Assembly: GCA_964522105.1 (NCBI GenBank)
Contig: CAZFVA010000016.1
Coordinates: 15,392 to 79,391 of the forward strand
Source: JAGOFO01 sp964522105
GTDB lineage: Bacteria > Myxococcota_A > UBA9042 > DTJE01
Direction: 5' to 3'
Length of the DNA: 64,000 nt
Below are positions 6,651 to 16,227 of this stretch, one piece after another. Position 1 is the stretch's first letter, and every line of letters begins with the position of its first letter. The position numbers and the translations under genes were made by a program. The notes under the pieces were generated by a model. The model worked only from the letters and a program-made list of their open reading frames with translations, made no database searches and was not told the origin of the DNA.

Positions 6651-9380
6651 AGCGGATATTGTTGACAGTTGTCTGCCTGATTTTCTTCATCAGTCCGGTC
6701 GCGGTCTTCGTAACAGTTTTTGGAACAGGCCAGCTTGCTTCGGCCTTCGCTCCGTAGCCGGTATCGGTTGACTGCACGGTTACTTTGACAGGACCACGGA
6801 CGTGCCGCAGCTTGAATTCCCGCCGCCATGTCTGATCGTTTCCAGACACAACTGAAGTCAGCGGCTCGCGTACGTTCCCCACTTCCATAACCGCGTTCTC
6901 TGGCAACACAACATTCAGTACCGGTGGTTTGCGCAGTTTTCCCGTCAGATTCACAGTCGCGACAATCGTAATGCTGTTGTCCCGGTTTCTGGTTCCGGCC
7001 AGTTTCAACTGAAGGGGCGGACGAACCATTCCGGTCATTGTAACGTCCTGCACGGTATTCGGCTGTGGCGCAAATGATGAAAGCTGGGCAGACTGCTGCG
7101 GGCACAACGGTGTGCCGTCGTAAGGGAATTTCGAGACATCACGGATAGTTGCAGTCATTGACGTCTTCAGTTCCGGGCGTCCGCACAGTGCGGCGTCAAC
7201 GAAATCAACATAGTCAGTTCCGACTGCCGCGCGGTCATTGTCCATGAATCGGTCAGACACCATGGTTTCCATCACGGTTGCCGTACCAAGCGCAGTACCG
7301 TCGTCATTGTCTTCAGGTACTTCGCTGCCATCCCACAAGTCCCAGATCATCTGTGTCAGATACATTTCGTCCAGTGGCTGGGNNNNNNNNNNNNNNNNNN
7401 NNNNNNNNNNNNNNNNNNNNNNNNNNNNNNNNNNNNNNNNNNNNNNNNNNNNNNNNNNNNNNNNNNNNNNNNNNNNNNNNNNCCATCCCACAAGTCCCAG
7501 ATCATCTGTGTCAGATACATTTCGTCCAGTGGCTGGGACATTGCGCCTGAAAACACAGGCGGGGTAAAAGCGCCAACGGTGCTTTCGCCCTTTCCAAAGT
7601 CGATCCACCACGCGCTGGTTGACCCCGAACCGTAGTCAATAATTAACCACATCAAGGTGTCGCGGGCACCTGCCACGCGGGACTGCGTTGATATTCCGAA
7701 GAAGTTGGAAAACGCCTCGGCCCAGGCGAACGGTGGCGTAATAAGTTGTCCGACGACGTGCGACCCGCCCGGCGAGTCACTGCGTGAAAAGTTGTTCTGC
7801 AGGTAATGTCCGAATTCGTGCAGTACGCCTGCTGCCGCCCACGGGCCCGAAGTCCCTTCCCCGCCGCCTATGAAGATGGATTGTGCAAGGTAAGGACCGC
7901 CTTCAACGTGCTGAGTGACTTTACCGTAAGCCAGTCCTGCGCTCCACGGCGCGTCCGGGGACCACAGCAGGGCCAGTCCAGGCAGACCGAAAGTTGAGGT
8001 GGCCAGGTAATTCAGAATGTCATCCATGCCTTCAATCGCCAGACGGAATATGTGGATTGCCCCGGACCCCTGTTCGACCGTAACTGTTGTTGTCCCGGTA
8101 TTCATGCCGGATACCGGTACAGTCCATGCCCACATCGGCGACGTGAGCGGGCCCGGGTCCCCGCCTTTCTTCGGTTTAAGGACGGCAATCAGCAGTATCC
8201 CGGCCGGATTGTAACCAGCCGTTATCAGTAGTTCTTCGCCGCCCGCAAGTGCCTTTGAAAGTGGTACCTGGAACGTCCCGTCGGCTTTGGCATCGGCCTG
8301 TCCAATGGCGGTCCCGCCGGCGTCAACGACTGTCACTGGAACGTGTCCTGCCGCGATTGTGCGTCGTGACCCCAGGGAAACGGCATCCCATTCGTCGAAC
8401 GCCGGTTCCATGACTTCGTATTTCAAAGTTCCGGTCAGTACACCGCCAGGTGGGGTAATGCAATTGCCGTTGCTGCAAAGCTGGTCGTCATCACAGGTGC
8501 CGCACAGTCCGCCACAGCCGTTATTGCCGCATTCCTTTGAACCACAGTCCGGCTGGCACGTAGCGCCACATTCCCGGACTGCAGCCCCGGTCGGGTCCGA
8601 GCCGCTGCCGCCGCAGTCGTATCCCTGAAAGGCTTCCATCTGGAACCAGCCGCATGAATTCTGAGGTGCCGGGTTTTTCGCGCAGTCATTGCAGTACAGA
8701 CGGCCCCGGTCGCACCAGACGACGCGCCCCTGATCGTCGCAGCAGCCGAAAGAGCTTGTCGAGGACGGACAGTCGCTTCCGCTTGGTTCGGCAAATCCTT
8801 TGCATACGTCGGGATACTCGGCCCCCGGGTCGGCACAGTTGCCGTTCTGACAAGTCTGCCCATTTTCGCAGGCGCCACATGAACCTTCACACCCGTCATC
8901 GCCGCACGTGCGCCCGGCACAGTCCCGGATACATGTAACGCCGCATGCAAGCGGGTATATGTTTGACGGGTCGGCGCCGTTGCCGCCGCAGTCATATCCG
9001 GCAAATTTGTCAACGACGCGCCATCCGCAAGTGTTGTTATCGACAGGGTTCTTTTTGCAGTCGAAGCAGTAAAGGTCGTTGTCCTGACACCAGACGACGC
9101 GGCCATCTGTGTCGCAACAGCCAAGCGTGCTTGTTCCAGTGCAGGAATCACCTGACGGCTTGTCAAAGCCCTTGCAGGCGATTGGATAAATGTCAGGGTT
9201 GCCATTTGCGTCGTCTGCGATTGTCGTATCTGCTGCGACGTCACCGGATGATGTATCAGAACCTGTGTCCGGGGTCATAACATCCATAACGTCGGATGTC
9301 GCCGGATCCCCTGAACATCCAGTCAGAACGATAAACGCAGCCGGTATTATTAAGATCAGGTCTTTTCTTGAAAATGCCAT
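6604..9380 (-). CDS. HExxH zinc-metalloprotease-like lipoprotein with Cys-rich modules (split by a false gap)
   Basis: Probable surface metallopeptidase. The lipoprotein signal ends LTGC (Cys22) and is followed by an Asp/Thr-rich stalk. Two repeated units of about 120 residues follow, each with CKGF...SDC...GCCD..GRVVWC and a CGxxGCxGxCG knot (about 69-182 and 193-307). Next come a beta-rich region and the zinc motif HEFGHYLQN at 521-529. The gene is interrupted by 100 N (7383-7482) with 55 bp duplicated on either side. Removing 155 bp brings the upstream frame (from 9380) exactly into register with the downstream frame (stop at 6604), giving an intact product of about 873 residues. The C-terminal 250 residues look like beta-sandwich repeats. 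No peptidase family was recognised beyond HExxH. Confidence 0.85.
7328..7382. repeat. 55-bp gap-flank duplicate, left copy (assembly artefact)
   Basis: Identical to 7483-7537 on the other side of the N run. Fifty-five bases is a common de Bruijn k-mer size, so this is best read as two contig ends overlapping by one k-mer, not as a biological repeat. Confidence 0.9.
7383..7482. other. scaffold gap of 100 N, probably false
   Basis: Exactly 100 N between two identical 55-bp flanks. Deleting one flank copy plus the Ns restores the reading frame of the metalloprotease gene, so little or no sequence is probably missing. Confidence 0.9.
7483..7537. repeat. 55-bp gap-flank duplicate, right copy (assembly artefact)
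   Basis: Second copy of 7328-7382. It encodes the same stretch of the metalloprotease (around the residues DEMYLTQMIWDLWD) a second time. Confidence 0.9.
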
Positions 9381-9444
9381 CTGGATCTCCGTTGCCGTTT
9401 CCCGATGGCCTGCGGTCGCAGGCTGCGGCAGTTGGTCAAAATTG

Positions 9445-10524
9445 TCAGTTACAGGCAGGGGCGGCCGGTGTCGTGGTACAGACGTTCAAGACTTTGTCGC
9501 AAAGACCACTGGCACAGGCTAATGAAACCCCCGGGAAGTCGAACGAATTGCGCGTCGGGTCGCATTCATCGCCCAGGTCAAGGCGCATCTGACATTTCTC
9601 TTCCGGGAAGGGCAGGCAGTACATGCCGTCTTCACAAGTGTCCCAGGACTGACAGTCAGCCCCCAGTCCGATAAGCGGCTTGCAGATGTTCAAGGTGCGG
9701 TCACACCAGCCATCTTTGCAGAACTGTCCCGGTGAGCACGTAGTTCCCGGTCCCGGCAGTTCGCGGCACGTTGAACCATCGCAGAAACTGGCCGCACAGA
9801 CGTCCTTTTCCGCGTCGCAGTTCTGTCCAGGTTGTCTGATGAATTTTTTTGCCATGCACCTGAATTCGTCGCTGGCGTTCAACTGGCAACTGTATCCAGG
9901 CAGGCATCCGCCAAAATCGCAGATCTGGCCTTCGCCAACCTGAGCGGTGCAGGCACCTTCACAGACAGTGGTGTTTGGAAAGCGACAGAAGAAACCGGTC
10001 GGACATTCTTCGTCCATTGCGCAGGCGTCGCCGTCGCCGGCATCGCCGACCAGTCCGGATGACAAAGTGCGCGTCGCGTTGCAGTCACCGTCTTTCAACA
10101 GGGCCAGATACGTGCAGGCGGCGGCTTCGTCCACCCACAGTTTGTCTTTGTTAAACCGTACTTCATAGGCTGCCTGTACCGGTCGAACCTGACCTTCCAG
10201 CATCCAGCGGCGGTTTGCCGGGCGCTGCCAGAAATTCAGTCTGTCCCCGGAAGAACAATGGCCATAGAAGCCGTCCAGTGATTCGATCAGTCTGTCGAAG
10301 TAGTCGGCAGTCGTTACGCCACAGTTAATATCGGGAAGGTCTGTTGCAGGCAGGTCGCGGTGACCAACATTGTCGGAGGTGATTGTACCGTCTTCCGGTG
10401 ACTGAGTGTCCCCGATTACAAGATCGGTAAAACCATTGTCCGCCTCTGAAGATGGCGTGCCGCACCCTGTGATGGCCAGAAGTGCTGATGCCACTGCAAA
10501 ACAGAACGCAAAAAATCTAATCAT
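9445..10524 (-). CDS. Cys-rich (Dickkopf-like) lipoprotein
   Basis: Function unknown. The 359-residue lipoprotein has a signal ending AITGC and a short acidic stalk. An N-terminal domain of about 130 residues without many cysteines follows (it contains DYFDRLIESLDGFYGHC). The C-terminal half is a series of Cys-spaced modules such as CAMDEECPTGFFC, CLPGYSC, CSPGQFCKDGWC and CEDGMYC. Such colipase/Dickkopf-like strings are common in myxobacterial surface lipoproteins. The ATG at 10524 has a GGGGAAAG box directly upstream and begins the signal peptide, so the longer frame to 10557 was rejected. It lies 64 bp upstream of the metalloprotease gene on the same strand; the two may be co-transcribed. 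Confidence 0.8.
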   Translation of the reverse strand: MIRFFAFCFAVASALLAITGCGTPSSEADNGFTDLVIGDTQSPEDGTITSDNVGHRDLPATDLPDINCGVTTADYFDRLIESLDGFYGHCSSGDRLNFWQRPANRRWMLEGQVRPVQAAYEVRFNKDKLWVDEAAACTYLALLKDGDCNATRTLSSGLVGDAGDGDACAMDEECPTGFFCRFPNTTVCEGACTAQVGEGQICDFGGCLPGYSCQLNASDEFRCMAKKFIRQPGQNCDAEKDVCAASFCDGSTCRELPGPGTTCSPGQFCKDGWCDRTLNICKPLIGLGADCQSWDTCEDGMYCLPFPEEKCQMRLDLGDECDPTRNSFDFPGVSLACASGLCDKVLNVCTTTPAAPACN

Positions 10525-10635
10525 GCTTTCCCCATTTCCCGGTTTCAAACCGGACAACTCAATTTCAGATCAATAATATGGCATAGACTGCCAAAATTCA
10601 TCAACTGTCTTATTGAAAATTCAGTGATTGCCGGT

Positions 10636-12582
10636 CTAAGGTTGCAACGTCAGGCGCAGGGCGATGTCGTGTGAAAACGTTGGAATAGCAAAGGCGGTTT
10701 CGGATCTGGTGACTGTGGCCGGGCCTCCGGGAAAGATTTCACTCCCTCGCGTGTCAAACCAGCGGACGCCGTATGTTCCAGTCGGAATTGTGCTCAGGTC
10801 GATCGTGGCGCCCTCGATTGTTGAATCGTCGCCACCTGCCTTGAAAGTGTCTGCAGAGTTCTTGATCCAGACCAGAATGCTGGTCCGCCCGCTCATCGCC
10901 ATCATCTCCAGTGACTTTTCGGGGTGTGTCGCACCATAGCCGGCCGGAATGAAGTTTTCGGCGTCCCAGACGATGCCTTCAACAAAATCGGCAAGCGCCT
11001 TCCACCGGAAATATTGGTCATGAGGTTCAATCATGTTGTCCCACCACCATGTCATGCCGGAACCGGCTGACGGTGTAAACACCGGGGCCCAGATAAGGTC
11101 GTGCAGACCTGTGAAGTACGGGTCAATGGCCATCGTTTCGGCGGGACCGGCCGAATGGACGCCAAGTTCTGCGAACAGGACAGGTTTGCTGTAACCTGTC
11201 GCCTCTGAAGCCAGCCGTCGCACATCGGTAATTACGTCGAACGGCACGACATCATTACCGTAATAATGGACCTGGGCGATGTCGATTTCAGGCAGCGAAT
11301 ACAGCGCGGCATTGATGCCGAACAGCGAAGCCAGGAATGACCCTGATGTGCTGGTCGTGACCATATGGGGATACGGGTCAAGCCGTTTCAGTTCGGCGGC
11401 CATCGTCTTATGCCATTCGGCCAGAATCGCAGCGTCGGTCTGGTCCGTCAGGTCAACTTCGTTAAAAAGTTCCCAGGCCAGAAGGGCTGGCTCGGCCCCC
11501 CACCGCGCAACAATATACCGAAGGCGATTCTGTACAAGTTTCCGGGCAGTTGCGTCGGTGAAAAAGTCCTGTGGTTTTTCAAGTGGCCCCCCGTTGACGA
11601 CGTTGTGGGGGTTGGTGTCCCATTCGCTGTTGAAGGCTGTTGAAAACTGGCCGTGGCTGTATGCACATAACATCAACATGATGTCGCGTTCAGCGGCCCA
11701 TGAAAATACCTGATCAAGAGCCCATGCGCGGTCCATTCGCAGTGTGTAGTCGCCAAGTACCGAGCCTTCCGGATAGCTCCATTCAAGACTGAACCCCCAC
11801 GTTGCCATCCAGACCCGCATGAAGTTGGCCTTATTGTCAGCAAGCTTGTTCATCCATGTCCGGTAGTCGGTTACAGAACTGTTGTACCAGCCCATATTTT
11901 CGCCGATCGGGAAGTATGGTGTGCCATCTTCAAAGGCCATGTAACGATTGTCTTTTGTGCTGGGCCGCAGGACGCCGTGCCAGTTTGATTCCACTACCTT
12001 GTCTGCCACAGTGACTTCATGCCAGGGGCTGGTTGTGTGTAATGCGTCCGCAGCTTCGATCCCCGAATTCTGCGTCACCGCGAACCGCCATTGCCATACA
12101 CCAGCTTCAGTCGGCAGGAACCGCACCCGCCAGTCCGGTTCGCCGGTTGCGGCCCCCGGTGCTCCATCATTACTAATGTAGTCTTGAAAATAGAACCCGG
12201 GCCGAATGTAAGACGCGCCGCCGGGCGTCACGAATTCGGCGTCCAGCTTGATTTCGTCCGGGTCAAAAGGATTGGCCGGCGAAAATGTAATAGTCGCGGC
12301 CAGTTCGCACGTCGCCCCAACCACACACCCGGTCGGTATCGGCGCGAAAGTGAACGCATCCGGGTCGGTGGTGTCGGACCCGACGTCAGGTTTTACGTCG
12401 ATTGAACTGTCCGTAATTTCAATGGAATCCTGACCAACGACGACATCCATGTCGCCAGTGTCGCCGGTGGCGCCAGTGTCGCCTGAACCGGTATCGACCC
12501 ATGAATCCTGCGGTGCCGGGTTTGAACCGCACGCACATAATCCCAGCATCATCGCAACTGCAAAATACTTCAGGTTCTTCAT
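10636..12582 (-). CDS. secreted apiosidase-like / DUF5060 glycoside hydrolase lipoprotein
   Basis: Predicted plant- or matrix-polysaccharide glycosidase on the cell surface. The 648-residue protein begins with a lipoprotein signal (LGLCAC). An Asp/Thr/Gly stalk follows, then a DUF5060-like beta-sandwich (about 80-180, ending in a WRVRFLPTEAGVWQW-type segment). After it comes a (beta/alpha)8 barrel of the apiosidase-like/DUF4038 type beginning FPIGENMGWYNS. Clan-A glycosidase catalytic positions are suggested by ELFNEVD (acid/base Glu) and LFAELGVH (nucleophile Glu). A small C-terminal beta domain ends the protein. The ATG at 12582 gives a clean signal peptide, so the ten extra upstream residues were dropped. 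The exact substrate cannot be assigned. Confidence 0.82.
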   Translation of the reverse strand: MKNLKYFAVAMMLGLCACGSNPAPQDSWVDTGSGDTGATGDTGDMDVVVGQDSIEITDSSIDVKPDVGSDTTDPDAFTFAPIPTGCVVGATCELAATITFSPANPFDPDEIKLDAEFVTPGGASYIRPGFYFQDYISNDGAPGAATGEPDWRVRFLPTEAGVWQWRFAVTQNSGIEAADALHTTSPWHEVTVADKVVESNWHGVLRPSTKDNRYMAFEDGTPYFPIGENMGWYNSSVTDYRTWMNKLADNKANFMRVWMATWGFSLEWSYPEGSVLGDYTLRMDRAWALDQVFSWAAERDIMLMLCAYSHGQFSTAFNSEWDTNPHNVVNGGPLEKPQDFFTDATARKLVQNRLRYIVARWGAEPALLAWELFNEVDLTDQTDAAILAEWHKTMAAELKRLDPYPHMVTTSTSGSFLASLFGINAALYSLPEIDIAQVHYYGNDVVPFDVITDVRRLASEATGYSKPVLFAELGVHSAGPAETMAIDPYFTGLHDLIWAPVFTPSAGSGMTWWWDNMIEPHDQYFRWKALADFVEGIVWDAENFIPAGYGATHPEKSLEMMAMSGRTSILVWIKNSADTFKAGGDDSTIEGATIDLSTIPTGTYGVRWFDTRGSEIFPGGPATVTRSETAFAIPTFSHDIALRLTLQP

Positions 12583-12663
12583 GGCAATTTTCCATCCCCG
12601 GGAAACGCGCAATCATAGCCCATTATTTGGACACGTTCACGTCTGCATGAAGTCCTGATCCGC

Positions 12664-12692
12664 TTGACTAATCTATAAAGTGGGATTATTAC
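12664..12692 (+). promoter_or_regulatory. putative sigma70-type promoter upstream of the c-di-AMP riboswitch
   Basis: TTGACT at 12664-12669, a 17-nt spacer and TATTAC at 12687-12692. Transcription would start near 12698-12700, at the first strand of the aptamer's P1 helix, which is the expected spacing for a riboswitch leader. Confidence 0.5.
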
Positions 12693-12697
12693 GGACA

Positions 12698-12812
12698 AAT
12701 CGCCGAGTGTCGTCAGGGACGGCAGCGGGGGACCCAAACTTCGGGGCGTATCGCCGCAAGGCGTAGAACACTCTTCAGTTCGAGCCCGTCAGCTAACCTC
12801 GCAGGCGTTGAG
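12698..12812 (+). promoter_or_regulatory. c-di-AMP riboswitch (ydaO-yuaA type)
   Basis: The leader matches the conserved core of the ydaO-yuaA aptamer in order. AATCGCC (P1 5' strand, 12698-12704) comes first, followed by GCGGGGGACCC, TTCGGGGCGTATC, GTAGAACACTCTTCAG, and CCCGTCAGCTAACCTCGC at 12785-12802. GGCGTT (P1 3' strand, 12804-12809) closes it. The near-invariant CAGCTAACCTC block is especially diagnostic. In known cases c-di-AMP binding turns off expression of K+ uptake or cell-wall genes, and here the next gene is a KimA-like K+ transporter. Downstream, CCTC at 12818-12821 could pair either with GAGG at 12810-12813 or with the Shine-Dalgarno GAGG at 12862-12865. No U-rich terminator is visible, so translational control is the more likely output (inference). 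Confidence 0.93.
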
Positions 12813-12871
12813 GAGAACCTCTGGAAACGGATCCGGGGTTCGCCCCCTACATCCACATCTGGAGGTGTGCT

Positions 12872-14878
12872 ATGGCCGGTGCTTCATTCAAGGAACCCCC
12901 TCATTTACCAAGTCCCCGTAAACTAAAGCGTTTTGTTTTCGGTGCGCCCCACGATCTGCGCGACCGCTCCATCTTTCACCGGATTGCCCTGATACCGGTT
13001 CTTGCGTGGATCGGCCTTGGTGCCGATGGTCTGTCTTCGTCGTCCTATGGTCCTGAAGAAGCCTACCGGACGCTTGGCGACCATACCTATCTGGCCCTGG
13101 GCCTTGTGGTGCTTGTTGCCGGGACCGTACTGTTGATTTCCTTCGCCTACAGCCGGATTATCGAGCAGTTTCCGCATGGCGGCGGTGGATACATCGTCGC
13201 CGGAAAATTGCTTGGCAAACGCGCAGGTGTCGTTTCCGGTTCAGCCCTGTTGATTGACTACGTTCTGACTGTTGCGGTTTCGATTGCGTCGGCCGGTGAT
13301 GCGATATTCAGCTTTCTGCCAGTCGAACTTGCCGGGTTCAAATTTCCTGCCGAACTTGCCGTGATTGCCTTTCTTGTTCTGATGAACATCCGTGGGGTCA
13401 AGGAGTCGGTCCTGTTCATGGCACCGATCTTCATCGTTTTTGTTCTGACTCACGTTGTCCTGATTCTGGGGTCGATTGTGTCCCATGCACCGGCTGTTCC
13501 AGCGACAGTTACGACCGTTACGACAAGCTTCGGGGCCGATATGCAGTCGGTTGGTATCTGGGGCATCCTGTTCCTGCTTGTTCACGCATATTCGATGGGT
13601 GCAGGTACTTACACCGGTATCGAGGCCGTTTCGAACGGGCTGCCGATTATGCAGGAACCACGCGTCAAAAACGCAAAGCGCACAATGACCTACATGGCGG
13701 TCTCGCTGGCTTTTACCGCTTCAGGTCTGGTTCTGGCGTACCTTCTTGCCGGCGTCGACGTCGTCGAAGGTAAAACAATGAACGCGACTCTTGCCGAAAA
13801 GTTTGTCGGTGGCGTCCCGCTCGGCTTTGTCTTCGTAATTGTTACACTATTTTCCGAAGGTGCCCTGCTTGTTGCTGCGGCCCAGGCCGGGTTCATTGAC
13901 GGTCCGCGTGTATTGGCCAACATGGCTGGTGACGGCTGGATGCCACGTCGCTTTTCTGCGCTTTCCCCACGCCTGACTACGCGAAACGGGGTTTTCGTAA
14001 TAGGCGTCGCGGCAATCGCAGCACTGATTTACACAGGGGGCGGGGTGCGGGCCCTGGTCGTCATGTACAGCATCAACGTCTTTTTGACATTTTCATTGTC
14101 GATGCTTGGCATGTTGAAGCTCAGAATCTCGGAGCGCCGTATCGATCTGAAGTGGAAACGAAAGGCAACCCCGTTCCTTATCGGGTTTGTTCTTTGTGCC
14201 ACAATCCTGGGCGTGACGGTGTTTTTCAAGTTCGGTGAAGGCGGTTGGATTACCGTCCTGCTGACGGGAACTCTGGTCGCTGCGTGTTTTGCCATTCAGA
14301 AGCATTACTTTTCGACGGGCATGCGTCTGCGCCGGATGTTCGCGTATCTGGAAGACGCTGATGTCCCGGTTGAATCCTCTGAGACGGTGGCCGATTTCCA
14401 GCCTCCGCTGCCGCTTGACCTGTCCCGGCCGACCGCTGCAGTTCTTGTTGCCGGGTACAGCGGGATTGGAATCAACACAATAAACAGCATCCAGCACCAG
14501 TTTCCAGGCTTCTTCAAAAACATTGTGTTCATTTCAGCAGGCGTGCTTGATGCGGGTGCCATCAGGGAAGAGCACGTTGTCGAGGCGTTGCAGGAAAAGA
14601 CTCAGGCAAACCTTGAAAAGTATGTGGCCCTGGCGACCGGACTGAATATGCCTTCGACATCCCGTTTCGCCGTCGGCACCAACCCCGAATATGAAGTCGA
14701 AAAGCTGTGCATGCAGGTCATCAGCGAGTTCGATCAGGTTACGTTTTTTGCCGGTAAACTGGTCTTCATGCGTGAACGCTGGTACCACCATCTGCTTCAC
14801 AACGACTTCGCGCTGTCGCTTCAAAAGCGCCTTCAGAAGGATGGCATACCGATGATCCTGTTGCCGGTACGTATCTGA
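12872..14878 (+). CDS. kimA: KimA-like potassium/proton symporter (APC superfamily)
   Basis: High-affinity K+ uptake protein of the inner membrane. The 668-residue protein has a short cytosolic N-terminus and twelve or so hydrophobic segments (about 45-470), beginning with the family signature GLGADGLSSSSYGPEEAY. A cytosolic C-terminal domain of about 180 residues (about 490-668) contains VLVAGYSGIGINT. In Bacillus subtilis KimA (YdaO) this C-terminal part binds c-di-AMP, which inhibits the transporter. The gene has a strong GGAGG ribosome site at 12861-12865 and sits directly behind the riboswitch, so control is likely at both the expression and activity levels. Length is close to the B. subtilis protein plus a modest extension. 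It appears monocistronic. Confidence 0.9.
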   Translation: MAGASFKEPPHLPSPRKLKRFVFGAPHDLRDRSIFHRIALIPVLAWIGLGADGLSSSSYGPEEAYRTLGDHTYLALGLVVLVAGTVLLISFAYSRIIEQFPHGGGGYIVAGKLLGKRAGVVSGSALLIDYVLTVAVSIASAGDAIFSFLPVELAGFKFPAELAVIAFLVLMNIRGVKESVLFMAPIFIVFVLTHVVLILGSIVSHAPAVPATVTTVTTSFGADMQSVGIWGILFLLVHAYSMGAGTYTGIEAVSNGLPIMQEPRVKNAKRTMTYMAVSLAFTASGLVLAYLLAGVDVVEGKTMNATLAEKFVGGVPLGFVFVIVTLFSEGALLVAAAQAGFIDGPRVLANMAGDGWMPRRFSALSPRLTTRNGVFVIGVAAIAALIYTGGGVRALVVMYSINVFLTFSLSMLGMLKLRISERRIDLKWKRKATPFLIGFVLCATILGVTVFFKFGEGGWITVLLTGTLVAACFAIQKHYFSTGMRLRRMFAYLEDADVPVESSETVADFQPPLPLDLSRPTAAVLVAGYSGIGINTINSIQHQFPGFFKNIVFISAGVLDAGAIREEHVVEALQEKTQANLEKYVALATGLNMPSTSRFAVGTNPEYEVEKLCMQVISEFDQVTFFAGKLVFMRERWYHHLLHNDFALSLQKRLQKDGIPMILLPVRI

Positions 14879-14998
14879 AGTATTTACGTTTGCTGCACTT
14901 TTTCGACAGAATTTTTTATCAAATTCAAGCAGTTTTCTTTATAGAAGCGCCAAACGTGATTAGAATCAGGCAGGTTTTTTTGGGGCACGAGGTGCAAT

Positions 14999-16225
14999 AT
15001 GCGCAGATGGCGGACATTCATTCCTGCTGTTCTGATCCTTTTATTCGCCGGGGCCGGTACGTATTTCGCGGGTGTTTCCGCGTACGACTTCATCCTGCAT
15101 CTTGATGGGCAGGTCCATTCTGTGGCGTGTTCATACATGCCCGGGATCGAGCCACGGGATGATCTCGGCACAAGCGGTTGTTATGCCGTAATGATGAGCC
15201 CGTGGTCGTCTGTGATGCGGTCATATACCTGGGCCGGCATTCCGATTGCCCTGCCGGGACTGGCCGTGTACCTGTTCATGGTATTCCTTGCGCTTGATTT
15301 TTTAGTGCAGTGGAAGCACGCAAAACGCTCGGAAGCTATCTTCATGCTGCTGGCGTCGCTGCTGCCACTGGCCGCCTCAATCGCCTATTATTACATCTCG
15401 GTAACGAAGGTCGGCACGGTCTGCAAGCTCTGCATGGGCATGTATATCTCGTCAATCGGGTTGTTCGTGATGGCGCTGCTTCAGGCGATACTGGCACCCT
15501 GCGACAGAACTGAAGACGAGAAGCACCCGGTTGCAACACGCCTTCTTCGCTGGGCTATCTATTTTGTGGAAGGTGTTGCGCTTGTCGGTATCATGACGGC
15601 CGTTTATCTGAACGTGAAACCGGCGTACGTTGAACGCAACTGCGGCGAGCTGGTCAAGCCGGAAGACAAAAACGAAGTCATGTTGTCGCTGGAACCGAAT
15701 CCTTCGGGTACGGTGGCCATCGAAGTGCTTGATCCGCTGTGCCCGGCCTGTAATGTGTTCCGGGATCGCCTGAACAACAGCGAAGTCGGCAAAAAACTGG
15801 ATATCAAAACAGTCCTGTTCCCGCTTGACAGTGAATGTAACTGGATGCTGAAGCAGCCTGTTCATCCTGGAGCGTGCATGGTTTCGCGCGCAGTTATCTG
15901 TGCCAAAGAACCTATTGCTGTAGTTGACTGGGCTCTGGACCACAACATCGAGCTGCGCGACCTGGCGAAGAAGTCCGGACCTGATGCGCTTCGTGCGAAG
16001 ATCATTGAAAACTTCGGTGAAGTCGCGACGTGCATCGATGCCCCGGCAACCAAGACGCGCCTGAACCTGAGCCTGCGCTGGATCGTGGCGAACTCCCTGT
16101 CGATCCTGACGCCCCAGCTTTTCGTTAATAATCGCAAGCTCTGCGACGAAGACATGGACCTCGGCCTGGAATTCGGTCTTGGAAAACTGATCACCGCCGC
16201 CGGGCAGCAGGAAGGGGGGAAATAA
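14999..16225 (+). CDS. VKOR-family thiol oxidoreductase fused to a thioredoxin-like (DsbA-type) domain
   Basis: Membrane enzyme that generates disulfides in exported proteins using quinone as oxidant. In 408 residues it has an N-terminal VKOR bundle: first helix about 7-28, loop cysteines C44 and C61, active-site C142-K-L-C145, further helices to about 200. A periplasmic thioredoxin fold follows with the redox motif C248-P-A-C251. The natural VKOR-Trx fusion is known in bacteria, where the Trx domain passes disulfides to substrates. It is the first gene of a three-gene operon with an OmpA-like protein and a TlpA-like lipoprotein (gaps of 2 and 14 bp). The ATG at 14999 starts cleanly before the first helix. 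Confidence 0.9.
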   Translation: MRRWRTFIPAVLILLFAGAGTYFAGVSAYDFILHLDGQVHSVACSYMPGIEPRDDLGTSGCYAVMMSPWSSVMRSYTWAGIPIALPGLAVYLFMVFLALDFLVQWKHAKRSEAIFMLLASLLPLAASIAYYYISVTKVGTVCKLCMGMYISSIGLFVMALLQAILAPCDRTEDEKHPVATRLLRWAIYFVEGVALVGIMTAVYLNVKPAYVERNCGELVKPEDKNEVMLSLEPNPSGTVAIEVLDPLCPACNVFRDRLNNSEVGKKLDIKTVLFPLDSECNWMLKQPVHPGACMVSRAVICAKEPIAVVDWALDHNIELRDLAKKSGPDALRAKIIENFGEVATCIDAPATKTRLNLSLRWIVANSLSILTPQLFVNNRKLCDEDMDLGLEFGLGKLITAAGQQEGGK

Positions 16226-16227
16226 TT

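Noticed and set aside
7328..7537. True tandem duplication inside the metalloprotease
   Set aside because: The copies are perfectly identical, exactly 55 bp, separated by exactly 100 N, and collapse restores the frame; an assembly overlap explains it better.
12835..12846. GGGG-TTCG-CCCC hairpin as intrinsic terminator of the riboswitch
   Set aside because: The stem is only 4 bp and is followed by CTACATCC, not a T-rich tract.
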